In this document: piece by piece, positions 20,900-33,066 of the stretch
Numbering within the stretch: position 1 is the first letter of the stretch
Layout of the letters: each line of letters begins with the position of its first letter
From: Isoetes taiwanensis
Taxonomy: Eukaryota; Streptophyta; Lycopodiopsida; Isoetales; Isoetaceae
Direction: 5' to 3'
Assembly: GCA_021234155.1 (NCBI GenBank)
Contig: JAJEKV010000004.1
Span: 6,264,109-6,328,108, forward strand
Length of the DNA: 64,000 nucleotides
Notes under the pieces: model-generated
The model's input: only the letters and a program-made list of their open reading frames with translations
Told to the model about the DNA's origin: nothing
Database searches by the model: none
Position numbers and translations under genes: made by a program

Positions 20900-22330
20900 T
20901 GATCTGTTCCGGTTGTAGGGGGAAGTAGGAGTGGCAGCAGCTTGACGCATTGCATCGGTGACCTCAGCAGGCGCCAGTCTAAAAATGCGAAGCTTGCCTC
21001 GGACCAAGCCTGCAGCACCTCCTCGACGGCGGACGTCCCTGACTTGAGCCAGCTGTTGCCGGCATGACTCCTGTTGCATCGGAGTAAGATCCTGGTCGAC
21101 ATACAGGGTAGTCCCCTTCAATTGCCTATTCTGACGCAAAATTACCTCCCGCACTCGCATGTCTGCCACCGTGAAGGTGACAACACGTGGGCGGTCTGTG
21201 CGTTGAGCCCCAAGGCGGCTTGCTCGAACAATATGGACTGTGGTCTGAAATGCCATGCGAGATAGGATCTAATCCTGGATGCGCTTAGTGAGATCCTCTC
21301 CTGCCTCCTCTGAGAGTCCACGTACAACCACATTATGATGTCGTCGGCCCTGCTCTTGCTGCTCACTGAGTCGCGGGGCAACATTGGTTATCCCAGCAGG
21401 TGATGCCTGTTGTCTGGAGTGTGTGGGTTGTTCACAGCAAGGGCAATGTAGTGTGCGAGATGGAGCAGGTGTTGTCTGTCTGCCTGGCTGGCGACTTGTG
21501 GCCTGTTAGGCATGTGGGCTTGTCTGACCCCGTGTTGCAGCCTCTGCTGCCTGGAGTCGGGAGCCTATCTCATGTTGAAATCTCTGCTGCTTGGCCAACT
21601 TATTCGAGCATTGCCGTAATTGTTCATGGACCTCGGCGTGGAGGCCCCTGCCTTGCTGGGTGATGGTTGCTCGGAGTTCCTGTATCTCCTGATCTTGTGT
21701 CTCAACCCTACTCTGTAAGATTCTTAGCTCTGCCTGGCTAGCTTCGAAGGTGGCTCAGACGTTTTATATTATGGTGGCAGACCCCTCAGCTTCTGACTTG
21801 AGGCGGGAGATAGTTGCCACTGTATCCTGCTCAGCAACCTGCCTATCCCGTGCCATGGTCTCTATGGTGATGAGAAGATAATCCACGTGAGCTCGCAGGT
21901 CAACAAGGCCCTGCTTATCCTGTTGCCTCTCAAAGTATGCCAAGCGAAGCCCGTCTTCTAACTGCTACATGCGGGTCCCCATCTCTGCAATCCGTTGCCT
22001 CTCTGATGTCAACTGTCTTTTGAGCACGTGGGACGCTGAAGATTGTATCTCTTCTACCAGTCCCGCAATCCGGGTTCTGTTGCTCTGAATTCGTTCCTCC
22101 ATTTGTTTCATGGCCCTCGTTTGCGGCTGCGTTTGGTGCATTGTCGGGCTTGAGTAGCCTTCATCCGTCTCCCGGGTCGATCTCATAGATTGGGCCTTCG
22201 CCCGGGCCTCCTTCCTCATGGAAGAGGTTTCTCCCTTGTCCTTGTTATCAGATCGGGGCCGTTTTTGCGGTGGTCCCTCCCCCTGGTTCTCCCAGGTGGG
22301 CTGGGGCTGGGGCTGGGGAATGTCTCCCTC
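20900..22330 (-). pseudogene. LINE ORF1 (RNA-binding protein), several stops
   Basis: The N-terminal part (22330-21965) has a basic stretch (KKRPRSDNKDKGE-like, QKRPRS) and a coiled coil (MKQMEERIQSNRTRIAGLVE). Coiled-coil heptads continue after a stop (LVDLRAHVDYLLITIETMAR). From 21385 the L1-type RRM appears (HHNVVVRGLSEEAGEDL), interrupted by a TAG near 21270. The 21256-20615 frame carries the C-terminal domain (RPRVVTFTVADMRVREVIL, DLTPMQQESCRQQL). The order coiled coil, RRM, C-terminal domain fits L1 ORF1p, which trimerises and binds the element RNA. Confidence 0.75.
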
Positions 22331-22366
22331 CAAATGGGGGTCTGGGCAAGGGGCTACAGAAGTGGC

Positions 22367-22620
22367 TGTTGAAGGTGTTCCTGGCAAAACCTTCAATCTC
22401 AGTGGTTTAGAACCCTCCAGGTTGCTTGAGGCAATCACTCTAAGTGAAAAAATCCCAAGAAGAATGCTCAAACAGTTGTTAAGAACAGCTTTCCCTAAAG
22501 AGAAAAAAGTCTGCCTTGCAAGAATGCATGCCAAATGCAAACTAAAGGGATTTTACTCATGATTCATGATTCTAGAGTTGCGCAAGACCTTGAAGGATGT
22601 TGGGAAAAAAGTCAGATGTT
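22367..22620 (-). repeat. Family-C gypsy LTR fragment
   Basis: It begins TGTTGAAGGTGTTCCTGGC, as at 38064 and 42323, and follows those copies through CCTCCAGGTTGCTTGAGGCA and CCTTGCAAGAATGCATGCCA to about 22610. It joins LINE ORF1 directly at 22366. Where it ends on the right is not clear. Confidence 0.75.
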
Positions 22621-23190
22621 AGCCAAAGGTGTAAATCATGTACATGGCTCTTCTATGCTACCAAAATGTGGCAGCAATAGCAAAGGCAGGTATTGCATGC
22701 AGGAATAGAAAAGGCGACCCCGAGCAATATCCGAAAGTTTACTAATTTCACCAGCTTAGAAGAAGAGCGGCTACGATCCTTCTGAGCTGTTGAAATTGGA
22801 GTTCGCTATGGCGGCCATTTGGAGCTCAAAACTAGAAAAAAAACTACAACCTAGGTGTTTCGTAATCTACAGCCAAAAAACTTGAGAAATTTCACCTTCG
22901 CGAGGGAGTTTTCCTGGCACTATTAGTAGCTGATCGGGTAGGCGCTCGTGGCTTCGAGTAGGCACTCATGAAAGTTCTAAGCCAGATAGCAGAAATTTGC
23001 ATTGAATATATAGGCCTTAGTATCCTTAATGCAGGAGGTCACACATTATGCTCCATAATGACGTCGCACGCATTATAAACACAGTCGTCGCCGTAAATAA
23101 CACCTCGCTGAAGTCATCTTCCAGATCCTAGTCATCGTGTACAAAACCAAGAATTTGCATGCGTGACTTGTGATGCATTCTATCGCATGG
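22620..23190. other. Non-coding stretch
   Basis: I see no gene. The left part may be more of the family-C LTR (a weak GGAAAA-AGTCAG match to 42550). Confidence 0.4.
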
Positions 23191-23199
23191 AATGGGCTT

Positions 23200-24060
23200 G
23201 GACAGAAGGAAGAAGCAGAAGGCGACTCACCCTGCGCATTTCGAGTGTGCTAGAAGTTGGCACATCCTATTGGCGCGCCATGAGTCGTCTTGGCTAGAGA
23301 GAGAAAGTGATGAAGGGTTAGCACATCCTATTTTGGCGCGCCATGAGTCATCTTGGCTAGAGAGAGAAAGTGGTGAAGGGTTAGCACATCCTATTGGCGT
23401 GCCATGAGTCGTCTTGGCTAGAGAGAGAAAGTGGTGAAGGGTTAGAGAGACACTTAGGCTTACTCACCCTCGCGTCACGAGAGAGAAAGTGGTGAAGGGT
23501 TAGCACATCCTATTGGCGCCATGAGTCATCTTGGCTAGAGAGAGAAAGTGGTGAAGGGTTAGAGAGACACTTAGGCTTACTCACCCCTCGTGGTATTTTG
23601 AGTGTGCTAGAAGTTGGCATATCCTATTGCCACGCCATGAGTCGTCTTGGCTAGAGAGAAAGCGGTGAAGGGTCAGAGAGACACTTAGGCGACTCACCCT
23701 GCGTATTTTGAGTGTGCTAGAAGTTGGCACGAGAGAGAAAGTGGTGAAGGGTTAGCACATCCTATTGGCGCACCATGAGTCGTCTTGGCTAGAGAGAGAA
23801 AGTGGTGAAGGGTTAGAGAGACACTTAGGCGACTCACCCTGTGTATTTTGAGTGTGCTAGAAGTTGGCATATCCTATTGCCACGCCATGAGTCGTCTTGG
23901 CTAGAGAGAAAGCGGTGAAGGGTCAGAGAGACACTTAGGCGACTCACCCTGTGTATTTTGAGTGTGCTAGAAGTTGGCACATCCTATTGGCACGCCATGA
24001 GTCGTCTTGCCTAGAAAAAGAAAGTGTTAAAGGGTTAGAGAGACAATTAGGTAGCTAGGA
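23200..24060. repeat. Complex tandem repeat (about 110-115 bp unit with internal sub-repeats)
   Basis: The words GACTCACCCTG, GAGTGTGCTAGAAGTTGGCA, CATCCTATTGGC, CCATGAGTCGTCTTGGCTAG and GAGAAAGTGGTGAAGGGTTA recur in order. CTCACCC positions near 23225, 23463, 23577, 23692, 23832 and 23942 give spacings of about 110-140 and one of 238. Shorter sub-units of about 57-70 bp are also duplicated. No spacer-like unique sequence lies between units. Confidence 0.85.
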
Positions 24061-24400
24061 TGTGTGGTCCAAGGGTTAGAGAGGCACTTAGGTAGCTAGG
24101 ATGTGTGGTCCAAGGCTAGCGAGACCATAAGGTGGCTAGGGAGAGAAAGGAGGTAGAGAGAGAGGGTGCAGAAGGAGGATTAGAGAGAGAAGGAGGATTA
24201 GAGAGAGAAAGTGGGTCAAGGCGCTAGGGAGAGAAAGCGATGGCTAGGGAGAGAGAAGGAGGTAGAGAGAGAGGGTGCAGAAGGAGGATTAGGGAGAGAA
24301 AGTGCATCAAGGCACTAGAGAGAGAAAGTGCAGAAGGAGGATTAGGGAGAGAAAGTGGAGCAAGGCGCTAGAGAGAGAAAGTGGAATAGAGAAGAGTGGC
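24060..24400. repeat. Purine-rich GAGAGA/GGAGG low-complexity tract
   Basis: It continues the preceding array with words GCTAGGGAGAGAAAG and AGAAGGAGGATTAG repeated irregularly. It is strongly purine-biased on the plus strand. No gene is seen. Confidence 0.7.
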
Positions 24401-24505
24401 AATTGGCAAAGCAATGAGGAAAATAAAAAATGGCAAGGGCAATGGAAAGAAATAGACTATGGCAGAATGCAAGCAACATCAAGAATGATCTTGGGGAAGA
24501 TTACA

Positions 24506-25760
24506 TCTCGGTAGGACCTCCATGATGATGACAAATTTCCCCACATCTTCATCATCCGGCCTCAAAGGCATGGATGGGATCAATCAGGTGTTGCTGCGAC
24601 GGTAATCAATCAGGAGAAACGATGGTAAAAAAATAGGAAACGATAAGAAAAATATGGAGAATAGGAAGACATGAGAATGAATAAATAGGAAATTGTGGAC
24701 AATGGAAAGTGTAGAAATATGGAGAAATGACAAAATGTGTGGAAGATAAAAATGGGGTGCGCCACTTTATTCAAGAAAATAATGTAATACAAAAAAGCAT
24801 CAAAACATCTTGCATAGGGGAAGAGGTCTCTGACACTATCTTCCCAGGGCTGCCATTACCCTTGCTCCATGTGAGATTCTCGAGCCCAAGAGAGAGAGGA
24901 GGAGAACAAGTCTCCTCAAGATATTTATAATTTTTTTTTATAAATCTCGGCCATCCACTTGGCATGATCATGACCCTTCTTTTTGACATTTCATCAATCC
25001 TTTGTTTTTTGTTGAAGAACCAAGGGAGGGACAAACATTGGATATCATGCAAGCATAGCAAGGAGGAAAAGATTCAAGCAAGTAAAATAGAGTTTGAAGT
25101 TTGAAAGATCCCTCAAGAATGAAGTTTGAAAGACCCCTCAAGATTCCTTGCTATGTGGCTAGTTTCAAATCATTTTGGCATGAGTTCTATTTCCCAAGGC
25201 TTCTTACATAAACTTACCACCTCAATCCCATCCACGAACACCATACATGCTTCATAATTCATATTTTCTTGCCTTACCATCATCTTCCCTAGCCAAAGTT
25301 GGAAAAGAGTCTTTTTTCTAGTCAAAACACACCATATATATGCATCACACACCTACCATACATCCACTACCTTTGAAAAAAGCAAAAAATCCCACCAAAT
25401 TTGGCTATTTCCATGGTCTAAGATCATCTTTGCTCTCTAAAAGTTAAACTAGAGAGATAAAGTGCACATTTCCTTCAAATAAGTATGGAGAAGTAAACTA
25501 TCCAAATATTGCATAAAGATCCATGGTTATGTGCAATAGTGCCAAATTGTCCACTTCATCATCAAAAATGCCAAGTACCATCCACATCATCACCCAAGCA
25601 TATCCATGTCGTCATACACGTGTCACCTACTACAAAACTCTTTCTTTCAAAAAATTTGACTTTCATTTTGATACCCTAGATGACATATCATCATTCCATG
25701 GTGCCACATCATCTCCAAGTGCTTCCACATCAAGTGAAAAATAAATCCACTATGGTGGCC
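24506..25760 (-). mobile_element. Probable LTR relic (family D) with tRNA-Gln-type primer site
   Basis: At 24506-24523 the plus strand reads ATCTCGGTAGGACCTCCA, one base different from the primer site of the family-A elements. It is followed at once by TGATGATGAC, a possible LTR edge. Sequence up to about 25750 has no gene. Its 25080-25750 part resembles the reverse complement of 43950-44720 (the AATCTTGAGGGGTCTTTCAA-like block and repeated CATCATC/GATGATG words). The internal region would lie below 24500 but only the tandem repeat is there, so it is a fragment. Confidence 0.45.
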
Positions 25761-28700
25761 AAGTTCTGATATATAGTATTTAATCTGGCAGCTCTTTAAG
25801 CTTATGGCCTATAAATCAAGCGTTGGCTAAAACTTGACCAATAAATAAAAGGGGAAACATCATACAACAGTGCCATCAAAACTTTCTTATTCCATAGTTC
25901 CACACTAATACATCTGCATCAAGCCTTGCATTTTTGGGAGGACTACAATTAATTAATTTCTGCAATTAATTCAACAATTCGTAAAGCCAAGGCTTCCAAT
26001 AATGGCCTCTGCTATTGGAAAATACTGCACTCCCAAGAACCAAGATAAAACAATAATTTTCAAAAACATATGCAAGAACACAATATTTGTTTGCCAGGCA
26101 GCTCATGTTTTAGGCATATTAAATAATGAATGCCGCTTAATGGGACCTTATAGCCCCTGGATTATCGCACTGGAATTCTTGGCATTGCTAGAAATGAACC
26201 AGATATGAGCGTAAGATTTTTTAAGCTTTTGCAAAACACTTAAACCACTAGATAAACTAGAAAGGAGCATAAAAGAAAAAGTATGATATGAAACGAAAAT
26301 TTGAAGCCACTAACAGAAAGAACAATACCTTTCTTTATCTTATTAAAATCACGAAAATCGGCTGCCATGATTCTGCATCAAAGAAATAAGATTGCCTGGA
26401 GATGATAGAGTGCATGCTGATTTATCCTAGGATAACATGGATTTACACAGGAGTTCTACCTGCAGGAAAGATTTACCCAACCAAATAAGCCAAAGGCATA
26501 AGAAGGAATCGTTGCGAAATAGAAAGAAACATCAGAATGATGAAAAATAAGATGGCAAGAACGTCAGATATCATGCCCATCGCTATATCATGCCCATCGT
26601 TGTGTTGCATGCAAGCCAGACAGGACCGACCCAATTGGTTGTGAGCATATCCATGCTTGAATTTACCATATCTTTTTGCTTCAAATTATGCGGAAAAACA
26701 GAGAACAAGGACCCAAGAAAAAGAAAAGAACCAATACTTTGCTGGAAGTAATAGATGGAGGGGCATGACATTCAAATCGTTTTTTTCTGATTAATAAGCT
26801 TAAACGATAGTTGGATTAGATCAAAGAAGAAAAGAAGGTAACAGGAAATATATGCTTCGCCAGATCTGTATTTGAGCCGGATATGTATTTGCTACAGGCC
26901 ATTATCGGCCAAGATCTTAAGATCTCATCCGTTTCTAATCAATCCGACATCACAAGCACTTTTGTTATGGATTCAAGAATGCCATATAAAGCTCGAAAGT
27001 GCCATATCCAGCATCAACGCTAGCACAACATGCCCACATGACTTGTCTCCTCCTAATCTTTATTGTCGTCGATTTTTAACAGAGCTCTAAGTGCTAAAAC
27101 CTGTAATGCATATATCCGTTACATTTAGCTATGTATAAAACAGATAAGAATAAAAAGAAAAACCATATTTGAGAGATCGAGAAAGCTTGCCAAGTGTGTC
27201 TGTACCTAGGGTCTCCAGATCATCATATTTTTTAGCTCTTGCCATGTATGATGTCCTTCTGAATCCTATAGTTAGGGTACTTTCAGACTATAGGGTTAAA
27301 TTAAGATAAAATTTAAGTTAACAAATTAATTGTTATGCTAAATTAAGGTAAATTTTATGGAGCTTTCACACCACCTGTTATGTCAAGTAATAACGTTACA
27401 AAACCTGTTAAAAATGGTTTCACATGCAATTTGTTATGTTATCTACTAACATAACATAATCTGTCAAAAACCTTTTCGCACAAGAGTTCCTTATGTTAAT
27501 CACATTGTACAACTACAACTTGTTATGTTATTTAAGTTTCCGTTGTTTTTTCAGCGAAAATACAAGTGGTTGGTCCATCCAAAAGCAATGCCTGGTTATG
27601 ATGTTTACCCAGGTCTGGACTTCGTAACTACCTCAGATCAAGAAGCAAATACATGGATATTTTTTGCCATAGTTTTTGTCTAATTTCCTTGGTATACATG
27701 GATGGCAGCATCTCTTCATATCTGTAAAATATGTATATGGCAAATCTGCAGGAATAGAGAGAAGTTAATGATTGGCTTCCATCATAAGATGCTAGACATT
27801 ACACATCTTTGGGGCTTGGATACATACACTGTAAATACTTGAACATCATTCATACCTTTCTTCCACATGGAATACTGGAAGGTCCATCCATGACAAGCGC
27901 CAGCATGCATCCCATTTTTATCCACAGCAAACATCAAACTACAGATTAATAAAACAGCAAACTACAGGTTAATAATAATAGACAGGTTATTCAACAGCAA
28001 ACTACAGGTTATTCAACGAAGAAACTACAAAGAAACTACGAGGTTATTCAACAAAGAAACTACAAAAGTTAATAATAATAATAGCATAAGCTTTTGTAAT
28101 AGACAAATCCATAAATATAACAAAAGTCGTTCATGCATCATCTTCGTGATCCGAAGAACCAAACAAATTAGCCTGACCAAATCACACCTTGGACTCATTG
28201 AATTGGAACATTCCGTATAGGTCCACACAAGAATCAATGGTAGGTAGCATTTGCACTAAGAACCATGTGAATAGCAGCGCAATTATAAAAGAACTGAGGT
28301 CGCTAATTGAGGCATTCTAGGTCATAACAGGACAAAAGAATTGGTGAACCAAGACCATGTTTGAGATAAGAAATAACAGACCAATCATAAAACCCGGTTG
28401 GTCGCTTAAAGCATTGAGGGGCGTAGCAAGACAAAAACATTTGGTGGTCCGAGGGCTGCTAAGATCACCCAAAGGAAAGAAGATGACAATATGGAAATAA
28501 CCCAATAGAAAATCACGCGATTATGGAAAGAAACCAAATTTGGGTATATGACGGGACAAGGTGTTTTATGTATGTTTTTGTTTTTATTCTTTTATGCAAT
28601 ACGAGAAAATCTCTATTGCTCTTTATGTAAGCATCTTCTATGCCAGAAATTAAAATGGATAGAATTTTTTTTTTTTTGCCGGCTAAAAAGAATCCTCATT

Positions 28701-30260
28701 CATATGATCTGATTTAAATTATGGAGGCCGGGACGGTAAATGGTAGTAGGGCTTCCAAAGATTAGGTCGCCTTCCTATATTCTTGAGCAATTTTGGGCTG
28801 GAAATCCTTGATTATGACCAATTAGGCTGTCTTAAAGCATACAACGATGGGTCAAGAAGTGGAATGGCGCCTTTGCTAGGTGCGATTACAAGGTGCACGC
28901 AAAGCTTTCCGATTCAACATATATGTGCAAGCTTTCCAGATTCAACATATATGTTTGCGGACATCTTCGGGATACACATCAATGTGGAATCGGATCCCAC
29001 TCATACGGTAAGAGAACTCTCACCCTCATCGATAATAGTTTCTTCAAGATAAATTTAAGCTTAAAACCATAAGCACAACCGAAGGATCCGTTGGAAGGGA
29101 GCTGGCGATTCGCACTTCAAATCGATGAATAGGCCAAAAGCAAGCCGCGTCAATTGATACTACAAAAAGCCCCGCCATAGCCGGGCCATCGATAGCAATC
29201 GGTATACGCTTTCTGAGCAAGAGGGACTTTCGCACTTTATGATTTGAGTAGCAACCGGCTAGATGCAAAATGGTCGGCACTTGGCCTAAGGGGCCCAATG
29301 TACTAATAATCAAACTAACGGTGAGTAACTTCCCGAGCACATTGACTGCGACAATTCTGTCCAAACTAACATTAAACTTGATAATATCATGAATTTCTTG
29401 TGAGAGACCGCTTGTAACGGTCGGGGAAAATTTGCGAGGCTTCTCTTAAGCCTTGCCTTCAACAACCATGTCAAATATGCATACATAGAACTCTAAATTT
29501 TCCTATCATAATTTAAGAACCGAGATATGGTGAAGCCGATGGGATACGTCACTATAAAAAGAGAGACAAACACTATAAAAGATAGAGAAACAAGGAAATA
29601 AAGAATCAGTAAAAACAAAAATTCAGTAAAATCCAAGATTACAGAGAAACAAAGATTACACACACGATTACGAATCAACAAAAATCGATGGGAAAAAATT
29701 ACCCGATTCTTTGGTATCGATTGGCTCTGTCGATGGAGCGGTGATGGAAGAAAGCTCACGATGGATGGGCGATGGAGCTCGATGCTTCCCTAACGACTCT
29801 AAAGCACCTAAGCGGGCATCGGTTAAAATTTCGTCGACAAATTGTAAGATTGTTAACAAACTGTTAAGGTTTAACATAACTATATGCAATGTGAAAACCC
29901 GGTTAAACTCTTAATTTAGCCCTAACAAATTGTTATAAATTAACCCCTTCTTTTTAACAATTTCCTTAACAAAAAACATGTGTGTTGATTGTTAAATTAA
30001 ATTTTTGGGTTGCCCCTAGGGGGGCAAACCCTCGTTTATGTGGGTATGTGGGCATATCCAGGTATATGCCGGCATATGCCTAGCATATACTGGTGACTAC
30101 TAAAAACTGGCTGGTGCCTGTAAGTGGTCGGTCATCCAGCCCATTCCTTCGCAGGCGTGGCTATGGCCGAAGCTTCAATCTTGCATTCCTCCACCTTTTT
30201 TGATGCAAATAAAAGGGGCGATCTCGAGGGTAATTAAGCGGCTATGGTCATGAACAAAAA
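25761..30260. other. Low-copy, mostly non-coding region
   Basis: I find no recognisable complete gene. AT-rich segments at 27285-27560 and 29850-30000 are loosely inverse to each other. Short palindromic words such as TTATGTTAT with AACATAA occur near 27437. A T-run is at 28668-28678. Some exon-like pieces are listed separately. Confidence 0.5.
26098..26210 (+). other. Exon-like segment, plus strand, not identified
   Basis: An acceptor-like TATTTGTTTGCCAG precedes 26098 and a donor-like GTAAGA follows 26210. Between them one frame reads AAHVLGILNNECRLM then PYSPWIIALEFLALLEMNQI, which looks like real protein, but a TGA falls three codon positions before the donor. It could be a gene relic or chance. 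Confidence 0.3.
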
Positions 30261-30261
30261 T

Positions 30262-30517
30262 AGGCTTTGCAACCGACAGAGCCAAGGGGTTTTCCATGTC
30301 CGTATTGCCAAAGAAATTTCAAAGCTTTCAAGCCTTTGGCAGGCATCAATATGCGCATAAAAGAGAACTGGCAGTGGCAAAGCAAGCACATAGGTCAAAC
30401 AGTTTGATAGCTCGTTCTTATATATCCCTGTTATGTTTTATTCTGCTACCTACTATGTGTTTGCTCCTTCCAAATATCCGGGATGCCTCCATCGGTTTGG
30501 GCATACAAGATCTTTAG
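30262..30517 (+). pseudogene. Plant QALGGH-type C2H2 zinc-finger relic
   Basis: One frame from about 30264 reads EPRGFPCPYCQRNF, the Cys half of a finger. After a one-base shift near 30310 the next frame reads FQSFQAFGRHQYAHKRELAV and AKQAHR, the His half with its downstream basic tail. Plant single-finger EAR/Q-type proteins have QALGGHQNAHKRER here, so QAFGRH is a decayed form with Leu and Gly replaced. Such proteins are nuclear transcription repressors in plants. The finger alone is recognisable; upstream a TAG stops the frame at 30261 and downstream sequence is hydrophobic and unfamiliar. Plant-specificity of this motif supports the host assignment. Confidence 0.75.
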
Positions 30518-32600
30518 AGCAAGCAAAAAAATCGTGAGTGCTTTCTGACCGTTTTGCCAAAACTTCTCTTAATTTGATGGATTTCTCCTTGCCTGGGCAG
30601 CTTTGTTTACGGTAGAAGGTTAAATTTAGATTTGTGAATTCCTCTGTGTGATCGGTTCTCTTCAGTGTCGTATATATGTCAGTGTCGTATATATTTTATG
30701 ATGTTGCATTGCTCTTTTCTCTCATGCAAAACCAGCAGCCATAGCCAAGCTTTTGCAATTGGATTCTTCAGGCTATTCAATCTGTTGCTTTGGCAAATAA
30801 GAAATAGCTGGCATCTCTGCTCTAAGGCCATTACGGCTGTGCATTCAAGGTTATCGTCTTCTTATCAGACCGTCGGAGCATGTGTGGCTTCCATTTCTTG
30901 AAGGAATAAAACCTGTTAATGTATTCGCTGTATACTCTGTGATTTTTTCAATACATATAGGGTTCTATTTGACATTTTGCTTCTGATTCAAGAAACATGG
31001 TTAGGAGTTAGTAATTAGTAGCAATTGTTGATGCTTGATGCTTAGCCCCTGCTACGCATTCTCCAAAAGCAATGCAGTAATCCAAACTCCTAGCGACAGC
31101 TTGAGCCCCTCATGTTCACATACACCCATAAATTAGAAGCTGTTGGATAGGATCTGGCGGTGCATTATGGTTCTGTTATGGTTCCGCACAAGTAAAGAAT
31201 GGATGAGAATGGATGTGAGCTTAAGCCTTACGCCACGCTTTTAGGCCTCAAACTTGATCTTTGCATTTAAGTTAAAGGGTAAAATCTGTGCATAAAAATA
31301 CATCTATCTATTACTGATATTGATAGACTGGTAGTCAATCTTGTTGTCTGTCATTTTTGGACTATGAAATGAAGGAGAAATCTTCACTTTGAGTTCTTCA
31401 AAGGAAACTAACAACCGGGTTTACCCGCAAACATTAGAAGGATGTGTATAAATCTCAAAGAGAAGCTCCATTCTCAAAGACAAGGGGCTTTGTTGGAGAG
31501 CTCAATGAGAGTTCCAAAAATGATGCTAGGTGCATGTTTCTGAATTTTCTAAGGTAAGCATGTCAAATAAATGGAAATACATTTGCTATCTGAATTTGAG
31601 AGATAATTAGAAACATGGCCATAACTTTCTTAAACAACCTCCGTTTTTCGTGCAAGAGCATGCGTTGGAAAGATGAGAAGAAGACCTTCAAATGAGCCTA
31701 GTCATTATATTTCCCAGTTGGTAGCGAAATGCTTCAAATAAAGAATACGTGTATGTTATTGTTGTAATAAATAGTAAGTTCAACCAGGTTGTTGCTTTTT
31801 CATTATTCTTAATATATAATGATAGGATCTAATTCAATGCTTGTTGTGTGTGACAAGATTGATGAACCTAGTTGTGATTGATGAACTTAAATGTGGTAAT
31901 TAATAAAGTAGTCTAACTTACAGGATAATGGCTCTTTCTCTTTCAAGATTAAGAGCTTGCACATAAGAAGGCTCAGTTAAGCTAATATTTGTAACAACCA
32001 GCTTTTTATAGCGGCTCAACTAGTGTAATGCTTGGTGAGGAATACTGGCTTCAAGATTATCTAGAGACATGCTAAAAGCTCATCCAGTAGTTTATTGGAA
32101 ATGGACTTGATTGCATGTTTACTGTAACCACATTTTTATTCTGCAAATAGGTGCAAAGGAGTTTTGGATGCCTATTGAGGTGCCAACGGTGAATAAGAAC
32201 ACAAACGGCTTTGTTGGGGCTTATGTAGAGTACACATGCTGTAAGACCAGAGCAAACTCTCATTTTGTATGACCCAGGTTGGTTAGAAATGGGATAATTG
32301 CCCCATGATAAAGGTCTTGTTATTGCATTTTTTCTACTCATGGCTATAACTTTTTGTTTCTTGCAAATGCATGGTTTGTCTATATGTGCATTGGATGCAG
32401 TTTATTCGTTGTTGAAAGATTGCTATTCAATGTGAATAAATAATGTGCCCATGGTAGTCCTTTTGTTGACAATAACTGTGATCTTATGATGTCTTTATTT
32501 ATGGCGTATAGAGATGCCTTTTAATTGTTCCATCCCTTCTATGAAGTTCTTTTATAGATGATGTGAGGAGCTCATTAAAAACTACATGTGCATTGGTTTG
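30518..32600. other. Non-coding stretch
   Basis: No gene is recognised. The 42-base sequence at 32261-32302 is repeated exactly at 32849-32890. Confidence 0.5.
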
Positions 32601-32659
32601 CTGTGAAAGGCAACAGATCTGAGAAGAAAACAAGACTTCTTTAAGAATAATCACAATTT

Positions 32660-32765
32660 TCAAATTGGTATCATAGTTCTACTGGACCGTACAGCTTCAA
32701 GCACTTTTTGCCTCCTATTTGCATCTACAATAGCAGCTCCTGGTGTAAATAATAATTGAGTGACC
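32660..32765 (-). other. Terminal-exon-like segment, minus strand
   Basis: A good acceptor (TTTGTATTGCAG) precedes 32765. The frame reads VTQLLFTPGAAIVDANRRQK then VLEAVRSSRTMIPI and a TGA at 32662-32660. The composition looks protein-coding, but I do not recognise the family. It may belong with the exon-like sequence at 32849-33066. Confidence 0.4.
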
Positions 32766-32848
32766 CTGCAATACAAACAAACATATCAATTGCATTTTGG
32801 TGCAACAGTTCAGCTTACCAAGTTTTTCAAGGGTATACTTAACAAGCA

Positions 32849-33066
32849 CATTTTGTATGACCCAGGTTGGTTAGAAATGGGATAATTGCCTTAACTCCAG
32901 GCTTGGATTCCAGGCGCTTCAACTTCACGGATGCCTCTGTGGCAAAATTGAAGTTTTGCAATATCCTGCCATGCAAAGGGCTTTTTGGATTTGCAGGGCA
33001 GTGGTGTATTGGCGTATTCACTTTAACAGAGGTTCTGAAAATTTTGTTGCACAAAATGTAGATCAT
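32849..33066 (-). other. Exon-like segment containing a duplicated 42-bp block
   Basis: A 75-codon minus frame includes FATEASVKLKRLESKPGVKA then IIPFLTNLG. The KLKRLESKPGVKAII stretch faintly recalls the start of Roadblock/LC7 dynein light chains, but the remainder does not follow. The C-terminal 42 bp also occur at 32261-32302. Confidence 0.3.

Larger units (their letters stand above)
19782..22366 (-). mobile_element. 5' half of the L1-like LINE
   Basis: It holds ORF1 and the endonuclease part of ORF2 on the minus strand. Its left side continues at 6599. On the right it ends abruptly at 22366 against a family-C LTR fragment, so the true 5' end is lost or begins there. Confidence 0.85.

Noticed and set aside
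23200-24060. CRISPR-like array
   Set aside because: Repeat units are contiguous and the intervening parts are also repeated, with no unique spacers; the context is a eukaryotic repeat.
29044-29364. 106-codon minus-strand frame
   Set aside because: No recognisable motif, no splice or promoter context, and no second copy in the window.
32849-33066. Roadblock/LC7 dynein light chain gene
   Set aside because: Only about 15 residues at the start resemble the family; the conserved central and C-terminal parts are not found downstream.
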